Assembly: GCA_030604825.1 (NCBI GenBank)
Contig: JAUVVB010000007.1
Span: 1-64,000, forward strand
Source: Chloroflexota bacterium
Lineage (GTDB): Bacteria > Chloroflexota > Dehalococcoidia > E44-bin15
Direction of reading: 5' to 3'
DNA length: 64,000 nucleotides
Shown: positions 48,684 to 59,202 of the stretch, piece after piece
Layout: the number at the start of each line of letters is the position of its first letter
Numbering within the stretch: position 1 is the first letter of the stretch
Notes under the pieces: model-generated
Databases searched by the model: none
Told to the model about the DNA's origin: nothing
Seen by the model: only the letters and a program-made list of their open reading frames with translations
Made by a program: the position numbers and the translations under genes

Positions 48684-49337
48684 TTACGGATTAAGCTTTG
48701 CGGATTGATCGTTAGCATTTTGATCCACTTCTTCTTCGTCCAAGCCAGCCCCGCGAGCGATAGCACGGGCAGTGTTGGTGGAAAGAAGCTCGTCTTCGTC
48801 GTGGGCGTCGGAGCTAAGGAGGAGCTTGGCTCCAGCAAGATTCGCTTGCTTATAGATATGCCCATTGCAGAGGGAGTGCCCTCGCCTTGCGCTGATCTCG
48901 AGGAAGACGCCCTGTGCTGCTGCCATTTCGGCCTCTTCAAGGGTCAACAAGCCGGGATGTGCCAGAATATCAACATAGGGGCACTGAAGGGCTGCCTTGT
49001 TGGTGCCTTCGGCCACGGGCTCGGTGAAGGATTCACCGTGAACGATGACCAACCATGCCCCCAATTCCTTGGCCCGCCGAGCCGCCTCGCCTATCGCCCG
49101 GGGAGGAATATGGGTAAGCTCAACGCCGGGGATGGCCAGGATATCCCAGTGTGCCCTGGCCAGGGCGCAATCGGCGGTGATTTCCCCGATCAGGCGCTCA
49201 AGATAGCCAATGCCAACGTGGTCGGTGAGGGCAACAGCCTTATAGCCCTTTGCCGCGGCACGCCTTATTAGCTCGATGGGAGATAGGGAACCATCGCTGA
49301 GCGAGGTGTGGGTATGAAAATCGTAGACCACGATCAC
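48684..49337 (-). CDS. PHP-domain phosphoesterase (histidinol-phosphatase-like)
   Basis: DFHTHTSLSDGSLSPIELIRRAAAKGYKAVALTDH, LLLSSDAHDEDEL. Confidence 0.9.
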   Translation of the reverse strand: MIVVYDFHTHTSLSDGSLSPIELIRRAAAKGYKAVALTDHVGIGYLERLIGEITADCALARAHWDILAIPGVELTHIPPRAIGEAARRAKELGAWLVIVHGESFTEPVAEGTNKAALQCPYVDILAHPGLLTLEEAEMAAAQGVFLEISARRGHSLCNGHIYKQANLAGAKLLLSSDAHDEDELLSTNTARAIARGAGLDEEEVDQNANDQSAKLNP

Positions 49338-49386
49338 CTCCTCGGTGAGATGAGTTTTCCATTATAGCATAAAGGAAGGGGAGAAT

Positions 49387-50463
49387 TTGAGCAAGATAAA
49401 TGTAGCTATCGTAGGCGTGGGAAACTGTGCTTCCTCACTGGTGCAAGGCGTTTACTACTACCGCGATGTGACAGAGGGGGAATCGATCCCGGGGCTGATG
49501 CATGTCAACATCGGGGGCTATCACATTGGCGACATCAACTTCGTCGCCGCCTTCGATATCGACCGCAACAAGGTGGGGAAGGACCTGGCCGAGGCCATCT
49601 ACACCCCACCCAATAATACCTTCAAGTTCTGCCAGGTTCCCGCCACCGGGGTAGTGGTGGAGCGGGGGATGACCCACGATGGTCTGGGAAAGTATCTATC
49701 CCAGATGATCACCAAGGCCCCGGGCGCTACGGCGAACATCGCCGGCATCCTCAAGGAAACGGAGACCCATGTGGTGGTAAACTACCTCCCCGTGGGCAGT
49801 GAAGAGGCCACCAAATGGTATATCGAGCAGGTGCTTGCCGCCGGCTGTGGCTTCATCAACTGCATTCCCGTTTTTATTGCCCGCGAGAAGTACTGGCAGA
49901 ACCGGTTTGCCGAGAGGGGACTTCCCATAATCGGCGACGACCTAAAGTCCCAGGTTGGTGCCACCATCACCCACCGCGTGCTCACCAACCTGTTCACAGA
50001 CCGCGGCGTTAAGCTGGAGCGAACCTATCAGCTGAACTTCGGCGGCAATACCGACTTTTACAACATGCTGGAGCGGGAGAGGCTAGAGTCCAAGAAAATA
50101 TCCAAAACGGAGGCCGTAACCTCACAGCTGGATTATAAGATAGACCCGGATAACATCCATGTTGGACCCAGCGACTACGTTCCCTGGCTTGGCGACCGAA
50201 AGTGGTGCTACATCCGAATGGAGGGGCGCACCTTCGGCGATGTCCCGCTGAACTTGGAGCTGAAGCTGGAGGTATGGGACAGCCCCAACTCCGCTGGGGT
50301 GGTGGTGGATGCCATAAGGTGCTGTAAGCTGGCCCTGGACCGAGGCATCAGCGGTGCCCTGATTGGTCCCTCCGCCTATTTCATGAAAGCCCCTCCCCGT
50401 CAATTTAAGGACGATGAGGCAAGGCGAATGGTGGAGGAGTTCATCGCCGGGAATGAAGGGTGA
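49387..50463 (+). CDS. ino1: inositol-3-phosphate synthase
   Basis: [69 protein letters not shown]. Confidence 0.95.
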   Translation: MSKINVAIVGVGNCASSLVQGVYYYRDVTEGESIPGLMHVNIGGYHIGDINFVAAFDIDRNKVGKDLAEAIYTPPNNTFKFCQVPATGVVVERGMTHDGLGKYLSQMITKAPGATANIAGILKETETHVVVNYLPVGSEEATKWYIEQVLAAGCGFINCIPVFIAREKYWQNRFAERGLPIIGDDLKSQVGATITHRVLTNLFTDRGVKLERTYQLNFGGNTDFYNMLERERLESKKISKTEAVTSQLDYKIDPDNIHVGPSDYVPWLGDRKWCYIRMEGRTFGDVPLNLELKLEVWDSPNSAGVVVDAIRCCKLALDRGISGALIGPSAYFMKAPPRQFKDDEARRMVEEFIAGNEG

Positions 50464-51280
50464 TCCGCTACTTCTCGGGCAGCAGCCGGAGAAGCAGTTG
50501 GGGGGGAAGCATTTGAGCCTCAGCAGCGAAGGAAAGGATTACGGGAAGGCAGATATCCATATTCATAGCAGCGTGGGCGATGGCATGGCAGCCGTCTCCG
50601 CCATCCTCGACTTCGTGGAGCAAAACACCGAACTCGATGTCATTGCCATTACCGATCACGATAGCATCGAGGGCAGCTATCAGGCCGGGGAGTTGGCCTC
50701 AAAACGGGGTTATCGTTTCCAGGTCGTCCCCGGCATGGAGGTTACCACCGTTGAGGGGCATCTGCTTGCCCTTTACATAGAAAACCCGGTCCCCAGCTTC
50801 AGGCCCCTGGAAGAGACCGTCGAGGCGATCCACGCCCAGGGAGGCCTTTGTATTGTGCCCCACCCCATGAGCTGGCTCACCGATAGCATCAGCAGGCGAA
50901 GCCTGGAGAGAATCCTCAGCAGCGCCGAGCAGAGCCTGTATATCGATGGCATCGAAATCATTAATGCCACGCTGGCAGGGAGCATCTCCAATCGCAGGGC
51001 AAGAAATTTCAACTGCAAGCACCAGCTTGCCGAAACCGGGGGAAGCGATGCCCACTTCCTCGCCGCCGTGGGCAGCGGGCTCACCCTTTTTCCGGGGCGA
51101 AGTGCTGAGGAACTGAGGCAAAGCCTGCTGCAGAGAACCACCCAGGCCATAAATGGCACCAGGTTCAGGCTTAACGATGTGGGGCCCCTCCAGATCGTAA
51201 GGCAGCAGCTTAAGAGCAGGGCGTTTCCCTACATGATTCGCCACATTTGGAGAAACCTTTTCCGGGCGCAGTCTTTATGA
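50453..51280 (+). CDS. PHP-domain protein
   Basis: [58 protein letters not shown]. Confidence 0.9.
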   Translation: MKGDPLLLGQQPEKQLGGKHLSLSSEGKDYGKADIHIHSSVGDGMAAVSAILDFVEQNTELDVIAITDHDSIEGSYQAGELASKRGYRFQVVPGMEVTTVEGHLLALYIENPVPSFRPLEETVEAIHAQGGLCIVPHPMSWLTDSISRRSLERILSSAEQSLYIDGIEIINATLAGSISNRRARNFNCKHQLAETGGSDAHFLAAVGSGLTLFPGRSAEELRQSLLQRTTQAINGTRFRLNDVGPLQIVRQQLKSRAFPYMIRHIWRNLFRAQSL

Positions 51281-52401
51281 AGATCGCTCTGGTCTCCCCG
51301 TATGATCATGCCCATCCCGGTGGGGTTGGGGTTCACATCTCCCACCTCTATGAGCAGCTCACCATGATGGGGCACGAGGTGAAGATCATTGCCCCTTGCT
51401 CCAGCAGGGAGGGGGTCGCCCATGGCGAGGACTTCATCCCCATTGGAAAGCCAATCCCGATTCACCGCAGGGGCACGGTGGCCCGGGTCACCCTCTCCCT
51501 GGGCCTTTCGCGGCGGGTAAAGGAGATCCTCAGAGAGGAGCATTTTGAACTGATCCACCTCCATGAGCCGCTATGCCCCCTGCTTCCACTGGTGGTGCTG
51601 GACCACTCTCAGGGGGTCAATGTGGGCACCTTCCACGCCTATCATCGCCGCGATATGGGCTACCGCTACGGGAGGTTCCTGCTCAGGCGATGGTTTGACA
51701 AGTTGCAGGGGAGGATCGCCGTTTCCAAGCCAGCGCTGGACTTCGTGAGCAGGTACTTCCCCGGCCGCTACGACATAATCCCCAACGGCATCGACCTGGA
51801 ACACTTCGCCACCCCGGTGCCCCCTATCGAGGGGCTCAACGATGGAAAGCTCAACATCCTTTTCGTGGGCAGGCTGGAGAAAAGAAAGGGGCTGAGGCAT
51901 CTGCTCGTTGCCTATAAGGAGGTGAAGAAGGAGATTCCAAACACCCGGCTCATCGTGGTGGGACCAAGGGTGGGGGTGCGTCGGGAATATGAAAGGCTGG
52001 TGGCCAAGGAAAACCTGCAGGATGTGGTGTTCACCGGCTATGTATCCTATGAAGACCTGCCCCGATATTATCATAGCTGCGACCTCTTCTGTGCCCCCGC
52101 CACCGGGGAGGAGAGCTTTGGCATCGTTTTGCTCGAGGCCATGGCAGCGGCAAAGCCCATCGTCGCTTCCCAGATCGAGGGCTATGCCAGTGTGATGAGC
52201 CACGGCATTGAGGGACTCCTGGTTCCCCCCGGGGATGAGCAGGCCCTTGCCCGCTCCCTGATCCATCTGCTGAGCGAGGGAGCGGAGCGCCAACAGATGG
52301 GGGCCAGGGGAAGGCTAAAGGTGGAGGAATACAGCTGGCAGAACATCGCCCAAAGGGTGGCAAGCTACTATAGCCGCCTGTTCCATGGATTTCAATCATA
52401 A
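51277..52401 (+). CDS. GT4 glycosyltransferase (PimA-like)
   Basis: [59 protein letters not shown]. Confidence 0.9.
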   Translation: MKIALVSPYDHAHPGGVGVHISHLYEQLTMMGHEVKIIAPCSSREGVAHGEDFIPIGKPIPIHRRGTVARVTLSLGLSRRVKEILREEHFELIHLHEPLCPLLPLVVLDHSQGVNVGTFHAYHRRDMGYRYGRFLLRRWFDKLQGRIAVSKPALDFVSRYFPGRYDIIPNGIDLEHFATPVPPIEGLNDGKLNILFVGRLEKRKGLRHLLVAYKEVKKEIPNTRLIVVGPRVGVRREYERLVAKENLQDVVFTGYVSYEDLPRYYHSCDLFCAPATGEESFGIVLLEAMAAAKPIVASQIEGYASVMSHGIEGLLVPPGDEQALARSLIHLLSEGAERQQMGARGRLKVEEYSWQNIAQRVASYYSRLFHGFQS

Positions 52402-52455
52402 CCCGCGAAAGGGAGGCCAAAACCCCTGGCAAAGGGCACTGCCCCTGCCAGGGGT

Positions 52456-53082
52456 GTGATGTGTAAAATGTGGCGACCTTCTCATATAAGCGATCGCTTG
52501 CACCACCTTGCCGAGCCTGTGGCCAGGGTGGTTGCCAAGACAAGGCTCACCCCCAACGCCGTAACCATATTTGGCTTCCTGTTTAATGTGGGGATAGCCT
52601 ACATCCTCTCCACCGGACATTTCCTTCTCGGCGGCCTTCTGATCCTCGTTGCCGGAGCCTTCGACCTCCTGGATGGGGCGCTGGCCAGGGTCACGGGGAG
52701 GAGCACCACCTTTGGCGCCCTCCTCGATTCCAGCATCGACCGCTACTCCGAGGCGGTACTCCTCTTCGGGCTTTTGGTCTATTTTGCCCGGCGGCAGGAA
52801 ACCACGGAGATGATCCTCATCTTTGCCACCATAGTAGGATCGATGCTCATTAGCTATGTGAGGGCGAGGGCGGAGGGGCTGGGTCTGGATGCCGAGGTGG
52901 GGCTGATGAGGAGAACGGTGAGGATCTGCACCCTCGCTTTGGGGCTCATCATAAATCAGGTTCTCATTATCCTCTGGATCCTGGCCGTCTTAACCAACCT
53001 GACGGTGGCGCAGCGCCTCATCCATGTGTGGCGGAAGACGAGGAAGGGGCAAAAAGGCCCTCCTCCCCAGGGTGAAAGCTGA
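52456..53082 (+). CDS. CDP-alcohol phosphatidyltransferase
   Basis: CDP-AP motif DLLDGALARVTGRSTTFGALLDSSIDRYSEA, TM helices. Confidence 0.92.
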   Translation: MMCKMWRPSHISDRLHHLAEPVARVVAKTRLTPNAVTIFGFLFNVGIAYILSTGHFLLGGLLILVAGAFDLLDGALARVTGRSTTFGALLDSSIDRYSEAVLLFGLLVYFARRQETTEMILIFATIVGSMLISYVRARAEGLGLDAEVGLMRRTVRICTLALGLIINQVLIILWILAVLTNLTVAQRLIHVWRKTRKGQKGPPPQGES

Positions 53083-53087
53083 AAACC

Positions 53088-54332
53088 CTACCTTCCTCGC
53101 CTCGCCCGGTGAAGGGCAAAGGCCATCGCCGGGAGCAGGAGCAGCGCTCCGAGGAGGATAAGCCCCCTTTCATCGCCTCCCCCGGTTTTCCTGGCTATGC
53201 TACAGGTGAAGAAGCCGCCGGGGGCTTCTGGCGTGGGCTGAGGCCCAAGGCCAAGGCTAGCCCGCCATAGCTCATTGAGGCCATCCATGTCGAAGCCATA
53301 GCCCTCCATCAGGGCATCGTCGTAGCCGCTCCCCCCCTTGAACACATCCAGCAGCTCCAGCATCTTCTCCCTGCCGTATTCGGAAAGTAAGAAAGCCACC
53401 AGGCTATAGCTTTCAGCGTAGCATAGCCTCGCCTGCTCAGGGTCGGTGGGGAAGGAGCTGGCCAGGCTTCGCACCGAGAAAAGCTCATCCTCAGAGATGG
53501 CCTCATTTAACCGCTGCAACAGACCTAGCTGGAGCACTCCTTCGGCGTAAACCGCCAGGCCCTCATCCAGCCACCGGGGGAGATCGCCATAGGGACCAAA
53601 GGTCGCCTGATGGACCACCAGGTGAGCCAGCTCGTGGCGGATGGCACTTTTGCCCCAGGAGAGGTTCTCGGGGGCGATGCCAATGACGATGGTGCCATGA
53701 TCGGCGAAGGCCATCCCTCCAGTCCATTCATAGGGGTAGATCAATGCCCCTCTCAGATCATCAAAGCTGCCATAAACGTAGATCCTCACCACCCTCTCCA
53801 GGGCGACCCCGGTATCCTCGGCCAATCTGCCCAGCGCCTCGTGGGCAGCATCCATCAGCTCCTGGGCAAAGGAGTGATCGCCCCGGTACCAGTAAAGGGT
53901 AATCGGGGCGCTGGTGAGGCTCCTCCAGTCATAGCGAAGGTCATCGAAGCTGACGGTCCGGGGCGGGGTTTCAATCCTCCTCCCCACAGCATCCTCCACT
54001 ATCCACCAGTATTCTATCTCGCTCCCCGGGGGTAACCCCCCCGTCTCCAGCATATTCCAATCCCAGGATGCCTCAACCCTCAGCCCCGGGGTGAAATCGG
54101 CATCCACCCGACAGCTAACCGGAACCAAACTCAGCTTTTCCACCCTGTATTCGATATCGACGTCGGTGATCTGGGCGGAGCTCTCCGCCTCCAGGCTAAA
54201 GGTAATGCGGTGAGGAAAGTAGGGGGCAGCATCGCTGAATGTAACCGCGATCTCATCCTGGGCAACGCCGACCGCGGGAAAGGCAGCAATGAGGACAAGA
54301 GCCAATATTATTAGCAGGCAAAGCCTTTTCAT
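53088..54332 (-). CDS. MA-family zinc metallopeptidase with signal peptide and C-terminal TM
   Basis: IRHELAHLVVHQ (HExxH), PRWLDEGLAVYAEG, terminal TM LILLGALLLLPAMAFAL. Confidence 0.85.
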   Translation of the reverse strand: MKRLCLLIILALVLIAAFPAVGVAQDEIAVTFSDAAPYFPHRITFSLEAESSAQITDVDIEYRVEKLSLVPVSCRVDADFTPGLRVEASWDWNMLETGGLPPGSEIEYWWIVEDAVGRRIETPPRTVSFDDLRYDWRSLTSAPITLYWYRGDHSFAQELMDAAHEALGRLAEDTGVALERVVRIYVYGSFDDLRGALIYPYEWTGGMAFADHGTIVIGIAPENLSWGKSAIRHELAHLVVHQATFGPYGDLPRWLDEGLAVYAEGVLQLGLLQRLNEAISEDELFSVRSLASSFPTDPEQARLCYAESYSLVAFLLSEYGREKMLELLDVFKGGSGYDDALMEGYGFDMDGLNELWRASLGLGPQPTPEAPGGFFTCSIARKTGGGDERGLILLGALLLLPAMAFALHRARRGR

Positions 54333-55436
54333 TCTTTTCCTTCGCCCAGGGCGGACTTGAGGTAGGCGGCGATGAGCTCATCCAGCTCCCCATCGAGCGC
54401 CCGAGCCGGGTCGCTGCTCTCATATCCGGTGCGATGATCCTTCACCATCTTGTAGGGGTGAAGCACATAGCTCCGTATCTGGTTTCCCCACCCCGCCACC
54501 ACATGCTCCCCCTTGAGCCTCGCCTCCTCCTCGGCCTTCTTCGCCAGCTCCATCTCCAGCAGGCGGGAGCGCAGGATCTTGAGCGCCGTCTCCCGATTCT
54601 GAAACTGGGAACGCTCCTTCTGACAGGTGACCACCAAACCCGTGGAGAGATGGGTTATCCTGACCGCGGTGCTGACCTTCTGCACATGCTGACCACCGGG
54701 TCCACTGGCCCGGAAGAAATCGACCTTCAGCTCATCAGGGTCTATCTTCACATCCACATCCCGCTCCGCCTCAGGCATCACCTCCACCAGGGCAAAGGAG
54801 GTGTGGCGCAGGTGGGCAGCATCAAAGGGGGAAAGGCGAACCAGGCGGTGCACCCCCCGCTCTGCCTTGAGGTAACCATAGGCATAGTCCCCCAGCACCT
54901 CGATGTGAGCGCTCTTTATCCCCGCCTCCTCCCCGTAAGAGGTCTCCAGGACGTTCGCCTGATAGCGGCGCCGCTCCGCCCACCGAAGATACATCCTGAG
55001 CAGCATCTGGGCCCAATCCTGGGCCTCGGTTCCCCCGGCGCCAGCATGAACGGCGAGGATGGCGTTCCGCCGGTCATATTCACCACCGAGGAGAAGCTCA
55101 AATTCCCGTGCTTCAACCTGGGACGAAACCTCCTCCACATGGGAGCGGATCTCCTCCTCCAGCGATGTGTCCCTCTCACCGATAGCTATGTCTACGAGCT
55201 CCAGAAGCTCCGCCGCCCTTCCCTCCAGGGAGCGCCAGCCCTCCACCTCAGCCTTGAGCTCGGCTAGATGGCGCATCACGCCCTGCGCCCTCTCCTGATC
55301 CTGCCAGAAATCGGGGCGGGAGGATTCCTCCTCTAATTTGGCGATCTCCCTTTCCTTCTGGGCGAGGTCAAAGACGCACCATGACATGGGAGATGCGTGC
55401 CTTCAACTCCTCAAGCCTTCTCTTATGCTCCTGCAT
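54329..55436 (-). CDS. prfB: peptide chain release factor 2, with programmed +1 frameshift
   Basis: Main ORF has GAGGTEAQDWAQMLLRMYLRW and ASGPGGQHVQKV; upstream ATG (55434-55436) frame reads MQEHKRRLEELKARISHVMVRL then TGA at CTT-TGA-C (55367-55373). Confidence 0.93.
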
Positions 55437-55614
55437 TTTTTCGACCCCCTTTTTCGAACGCCTGCCGGTTTTTTCGCGCGCCTGGCGGTTTCTATTTGCC
55501 TTCTTCCAACGCTGGCCTTCGTTCCGTGATTACGACCCTTACACCGTCACCTTTAGGCACCAACTTGAAGGATGCCCCCACTATCAGTGTCCAATCCATT
55601 TGACCATTTACCTC

Positions 55615-56322
55615 TTAGAGCAGCCTTGCCTGCTCCCCTTCCCCCTTCTCCACGGGGGGCAGTCGACCCGCTGCCGCCAGGTGGGCGAGGCGGGTGGTTT
55701 CGGGGAGGCGATAGCCCCGACAGCACGCCATCACCCAGTGAATTGCGGCATCCAGGTCCACCTTGTGCCCGATGGAAACATAAACCGGACTGGCCCCCTG
55801 TTTTGTCCTCAGCGCAGCACCGATGACCTCGCTGCCATCCAACAGGGGAACATGAGAGCCCGGCTCCTCCCCCAGTTCGCCATGCCTGCCACAAAGGATG
55901 GACTTGGCGCAGCCTATGGTGGGCACATTCAGCAGAAGCCCCAGATGGGAGGCAAGCCCCAGTCTCCGGGGATGGGCAATGCCCTGGGCATCGGCGATGA
56001 TGAGGTCGGGGGCAACGCCAAGCATCTGGCAAGCAGCAAGCAGCAGCGGCGTCTCGCGGAAGGAAAGAAGTCCTGGCACATAGGGGAAGGTGACCCTCTG
56101 CTCTACCATCCTGCTCTCCACTAGCACCAGCTCGGGGAAACGCAGAACCACCACTGCCCCCTTTGCCACCCCCCACCTATTCGGGGCTGAGATGTCCACC
56201 CCGGCAACCAGGCGGGGGGTCTCCACCTCATTCCTCCTCGATACCTGGGAAGCCAGCCGCATCTGAATCTGCTCAGCCTCAGCCACCGTTACCTGCCAGC
56301 GGTGCAAACGGTGAACCTTCAT
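55615..56322 (-). CDS. nfi: endonuclease V
   Basis: RLVAGVDIS, YVPGLLSFRETPLLL, DLIIADAQGIAHPRRLGLASHLGLLL, GCAKS; internal start chosen to avoid overlap with rpsP. Confidence 0.9.
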   Translation of the reverse strand: MKVHRLHRWQVTVAEAEQIQMRLASQVSRRNEVETPRLVAGVDISAPNRWGVAKGAVVVLRFPELVLVESRMVEQRVTFPYVPGLLSFRETPLLLAACQMLGVAPDLIIADAQGIAHPRRLGLASHLGLLLNVPTIGCAKSILCGRHGELGEEPGSHVPLLDGSEVIGAALRTKQGASPVYVSIGHKVDLDAAIHWVMACCRGYRLPETTRLAHLAAAGRLPPVEKGEGEQARLL

Positions 56323-56421
56323 ATAGCCAATTATATCCCCTGTAAAATCCCCTGGCAACCTGATCACAAAACCATTGACAGATAGAGCTTTATCCCCCAT
56401 AATAGCGCAATCGGGTAGGAT

Positions 56422-56682
56422 ATGGTAAGGATCAGATTGCGCCGCATGGGAAAAAAGAAGAAGCCCAGCTATCGGGTGGTGGTCGCCGATTCTCGCTCCC
56501 CCCGCGATGGGGCCTTCATCGAGACCATCGGCCATTACAACCCGCTTACCGATCCGCCAACTATCCTCATCGATGAGGAGAAGGCGCTCAAGTGGCTGCG
56601 TCAGGGCGCCCAGCCCACGGAAAGGGTTTTGGCCCTGCTAAGTAAACTTGGCATCATGGATAAGTTCAAGGCAATATCCTAG
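56422..56682 (+). CDS. rpsP: 30S ribosomal protein S16
   Basis: [42 protein letters not shown]. Confidence 0.97.
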   Translation: MVRIRLRRMGKKKKPSYRVVVADSRSPRDGAFIETIGHYNPLTDPPTILIDEEKALKWLRQGAQPTERVLALLSKLGIMDKFKAIS

Positions 56683-56803
56683 GAAGCCTTCTTCAGGTAA
56701 GGCTAGAAAAAGACATCTATGTGGAAGGAGGCAGATCTTGACGCGGTAAAGGGAACATTTCTCAGGGAGCAAAGCCCATATAGTCCACCGTAAGAGGAGA
56801 CCA

Positions 56804-57040
56804 ATGAAGGAACTCATCGAGTACATCGCCAAGTCCATTGCGAATAACCCCGATGCAGTGGTGGTAACCGAGGAGCGAGAGGACGGGGACGACGAAAGGG
56901 TCACCCTCAAGTTACAGGTTGATCCCGAGGATATGGGGAGGGTGATTGGCAAGCAGGGTCGGGTTGCCCAGGCAATGCGCACCCTGCTTAGGGTGAAGGC
57001 AGTAAAGGAGGGCGTCAGAGTAAACCTCGAAATAGGCTAG
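56804..57040 (+). CDS. khpA: KH-domain RNA-binding protein
   Basis: KELIEYIAKSIANNPDAV, VDPEDMGRVIGKQGRVAQAMRTLLR. Confidence 0.95.
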   Translation: MKELIEYIAKSIANNPDAVVVTEEREDGDDERVTLKLQVDPEDMGRVIGKQGRVAQAMRTLLRVKAVKEGVRVNLEIG

Positions 57041-57051
57041 AAGGCAAGGCC

Positions 57052-57555
57052 ATGCCTCAGCATGCCCGGTTCATAGTTGTGGGTCGGGTGGTTGCCCCCT
57101 GGGGTATCAGGGGGGAGGTGAAGGTGGAGGTGATGACCGACTTCCCCGACCGATTCCGACCTCAAGAAAAGGTTCACATCGATGGCTCTTCCCTCACCAT
57201 TGAAAGGTGTCACTGGCATAAGGGGAGGGCCATCCTAAAGTTTGCCCAGGTGGATAGCCGTGAAGCTGCTGAGGGGCTCAGGGGTCGATTCCTGGAGATC
57301 CCGGAATCAGAGCTGCGCCCCCTCCCCCAAGACCAATACTATCAGTTTCAACTGATGGGGCTTGAGGTCTGGACCACCCAGGGGGAGCTGCTGGGGCGCA
57401 TCGCCCAGATATTGCCCACCGGCAGCAACGATGTGTATGTGGTTCACGGTGAGAGGGGAGAGCTGCTTATCCCCGCCACCGAAGAGGTGGTGAAATCGGT
57501 GGAGCCGGGCAAGGGGCGCATCGTTATCCAGCCCATGAAGGGTTTGCTTCCATAG
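57052..57555 (+). CDS. rimM: 16S rRNA processing protein RimM
   Basis: VVGRVVAPWGIRGEVKVEVMTDFPDRF, DQYYQFQLMGLEVWT, NDVYVVHGERGELLIPA. Confidence 0.95.
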   Translation: MPQHARFIVVGRVVAPWGIRGEVKVEVMTDFPDRFRPQEKVHIDGSSLTIERCHWHKGRAILKFAQVDSREAAEGLRGRFLEIPESELRPLPQDQYYQFQLMGLEVWTTQGELLGRIAQILPTGSNDVYVVHGERGELLIPATEEVVKSVEPGKGRIVIQPMKGLLP

Positions 57556-57558
57556 CCG

Positions 57559-58710
57559 TTAGCCCTTTATGCTGACCTCGCCGCGGAGGCCTTCCAGGAT
57601 CCTGATCGCCCCTTCCACGATCTCGTCAAATACCTCTTTGGCGCTCTTAATCTCCTTGATCATCCCCGCGATCTGCCCACCAAAGCCGGTGATATAGTCG
57701 CCCAAACGAGCCTCCATGATTCCCGCCTGGAGTTCCCGAACGAGCAACCCCTGTAGCGGCATGGGTAGGGTGGACATCCCCGACTTCTCCCAGGTTTCGA
57801 TGAGCTTATTGTTGATCTGACGCGCCGTCTTCCCGGTGTAGATTCGGCTTACCCTGGTGTCCTCCTCCGTTGCCTGGAGGATCTTCTGCTTCCAGTTCTC
57901 GTTCGTCCAGTCGGTGAAAACCCCTAACTCGGCGTGCTCGATGCCTGCCTCCTTGGTGGCCACAAAGCGAGTGCCCACCCATATGCCCACCGCCCCCAGG
58001 GCAAGGGCAGCAACCAGCCCCCTGCCGTCCCCGATGCCACCAGCAGCTAAAACGGGGGTGGGAGAGACAGCATCCACTATCTGGGGAACAAGCGCCATGG
58101 TACCGATCCTGCCGGTATGCCCTCCTGCCTCATAGCCCTGGGCCACGATGATATCCACCCCGGCCTCCTTTTGGCGGAGAGCATTCCTCACATTCCCGGC
58201 AAGGCCGATGACCTTTATCCCCTGGGCATGGGCATCGGCTACCACCCAGTCCGGGGCTCCCAGCCCAGAGGCAAAAACGGGCACCTTCTCCTCCAGGATC
58301 ACCTCGACCACCTTCCTCAATTCCCCGGTGCCCAAGGTTGCCTGCTCCACCGCCTTGACATCGGGAACCCCGAGCTCGCGCTTCAACCTGCCGACGAACT
58401 CAACGTGCTCCTTGGGCAAATAGGCCTTTAGATCTTCTTCGGAGGTTATCGAGGAGGTGGACTCAGGGAGCGCAGGAAGGAGCAAGTCAACGCCAAAGGG
58501 CTTATCGGTGAGGCTTCTCGTCCTCCTGATCCAGTCTCGAACCTGCTCTGGAGCCAAGCGGGTCGCCCCCAGCACCCCAAGGCCACCGGCATTGGATACC
58601 GCAGCCACCAGGGAAGGGCCACAGGCCCAAAACATCCCCGCCAGGAGGACGGGGTACTCAATGCCAAGGATATCGCAAATCTTGGTGCGCAGGATCTTCT
58701 TACCTTCCAT
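57559..58710 (-). CDS. nitronate monooxygenase family protein
   Basis: GIEYPVLLAGMFWACGPSLVAAVSNAGGLGVLGA, AQGYEAGGHTGRIGT, LAAGGIGDGRGLVAALALGAVGIWVGTRF. Confidence 0.92.
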   Translation of the reverse strand: MEGKKILRTKICDILGIEYPVLLAGMFWACGPSLVAAVSNAGGLGVLGATRLAPEQVRDWIRRTRSLTDKPFGVDLLLPALPESTSSITSEEDLKAYLPKEHVEFVGRLKRELGVPDVKAVEQATLGTGELRKVVEVILEEKVPVFASGLGAPDWVVADAHAQGIKVIGLAGNVRNALRQKEAGVDIIVAQGYEAGGHTGRIGTMALVPQIVDAVSPTPVLAAGGIGDGRGLVAALALGAVGIWVGTRFVATKEAGIEHAELGVFTDWTNENWKQKILQATEEDTRVSRIYTGKTARQINNKLIETWEKSGMSTLPMPLQGLLVRELQAGIMEARLGDYITGFGGQIAGMIKEIKSAKEVFDEIVEGAIRILEGLRGEVSIKG

Positions 58711-58751
58711 CTATCCTCCTTTGGGTCGCCTGGTAATTCGGGATGAAGTCC

Positions 58752-59180
58752 CTAAGCACCACCTGGGGGAGGCCTTTTCCTCCTCCGCTCAGCAACCTTA
58801 ATCCGAATCAACGCCCGACGCAGCGCTGCATCGGCACGAGCCATGTCGATATCAGCAGGACGAACCCTTAGCATCTCCTCGGCGCGGCGCTTTGCCGCCT
58901 CGGCCCTCTCAATGTCGATCTCCTCAGCCCTCTCCGCAGTATCGGCGAGGATGGTAACCCGGTTCTGCATCACCTCCAAAAAGCCGCCGCTGACGAAGAT
59001 GGAGGTCTCCTCCCCCTCCTTCCTCACCCTGAGCTCGCCCAGCTGAAGCATGGTTAACAGAGGGGCATGGTTGGGCAATATGGCCAGCTCCCCATCAATG
59101 CCGGGGGCGATGACCACATCCACATCATCGGAGTAGATGACCTGCTCCGCAGTGACCATCTCGAACCTGATCTTAGCCAT
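58752..59180 (-). CDS. atpC: F1 ATP synthase epsilon subunit
   Basis: IRFEMVTAEQVIYSDDVDVVIAPGIDGELAILPNHAPLLTML. Confidence 0.95.
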   Translation of the reverse strand: MAKIRFEMVTAEQVIYSDDVDVVIAPGIDGELAILPNHAPLLTMLQLGELRVRKEGEETSIFVSGGFLEVMQNRVTILADTAERAEEIDIERAEAAKRRAEEMLRVRPADIDMARADAALRRALIRIKVAERRRKRPPPGGA

Positions 59181-59202
59181 GCGGTGTCCCTCGGGAGCAC
59201 TC

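Noticed and set aside
54434-55267. 277-aa plus-strand ORF
   Set aside because: Antisense to prfB.
56323-56535. N-terminal extension of the endonuclease V ORF
   Set aside because: Would overlap rpsP on the opposite strand; internal ATG at MKVHRLHRW fits the family start.
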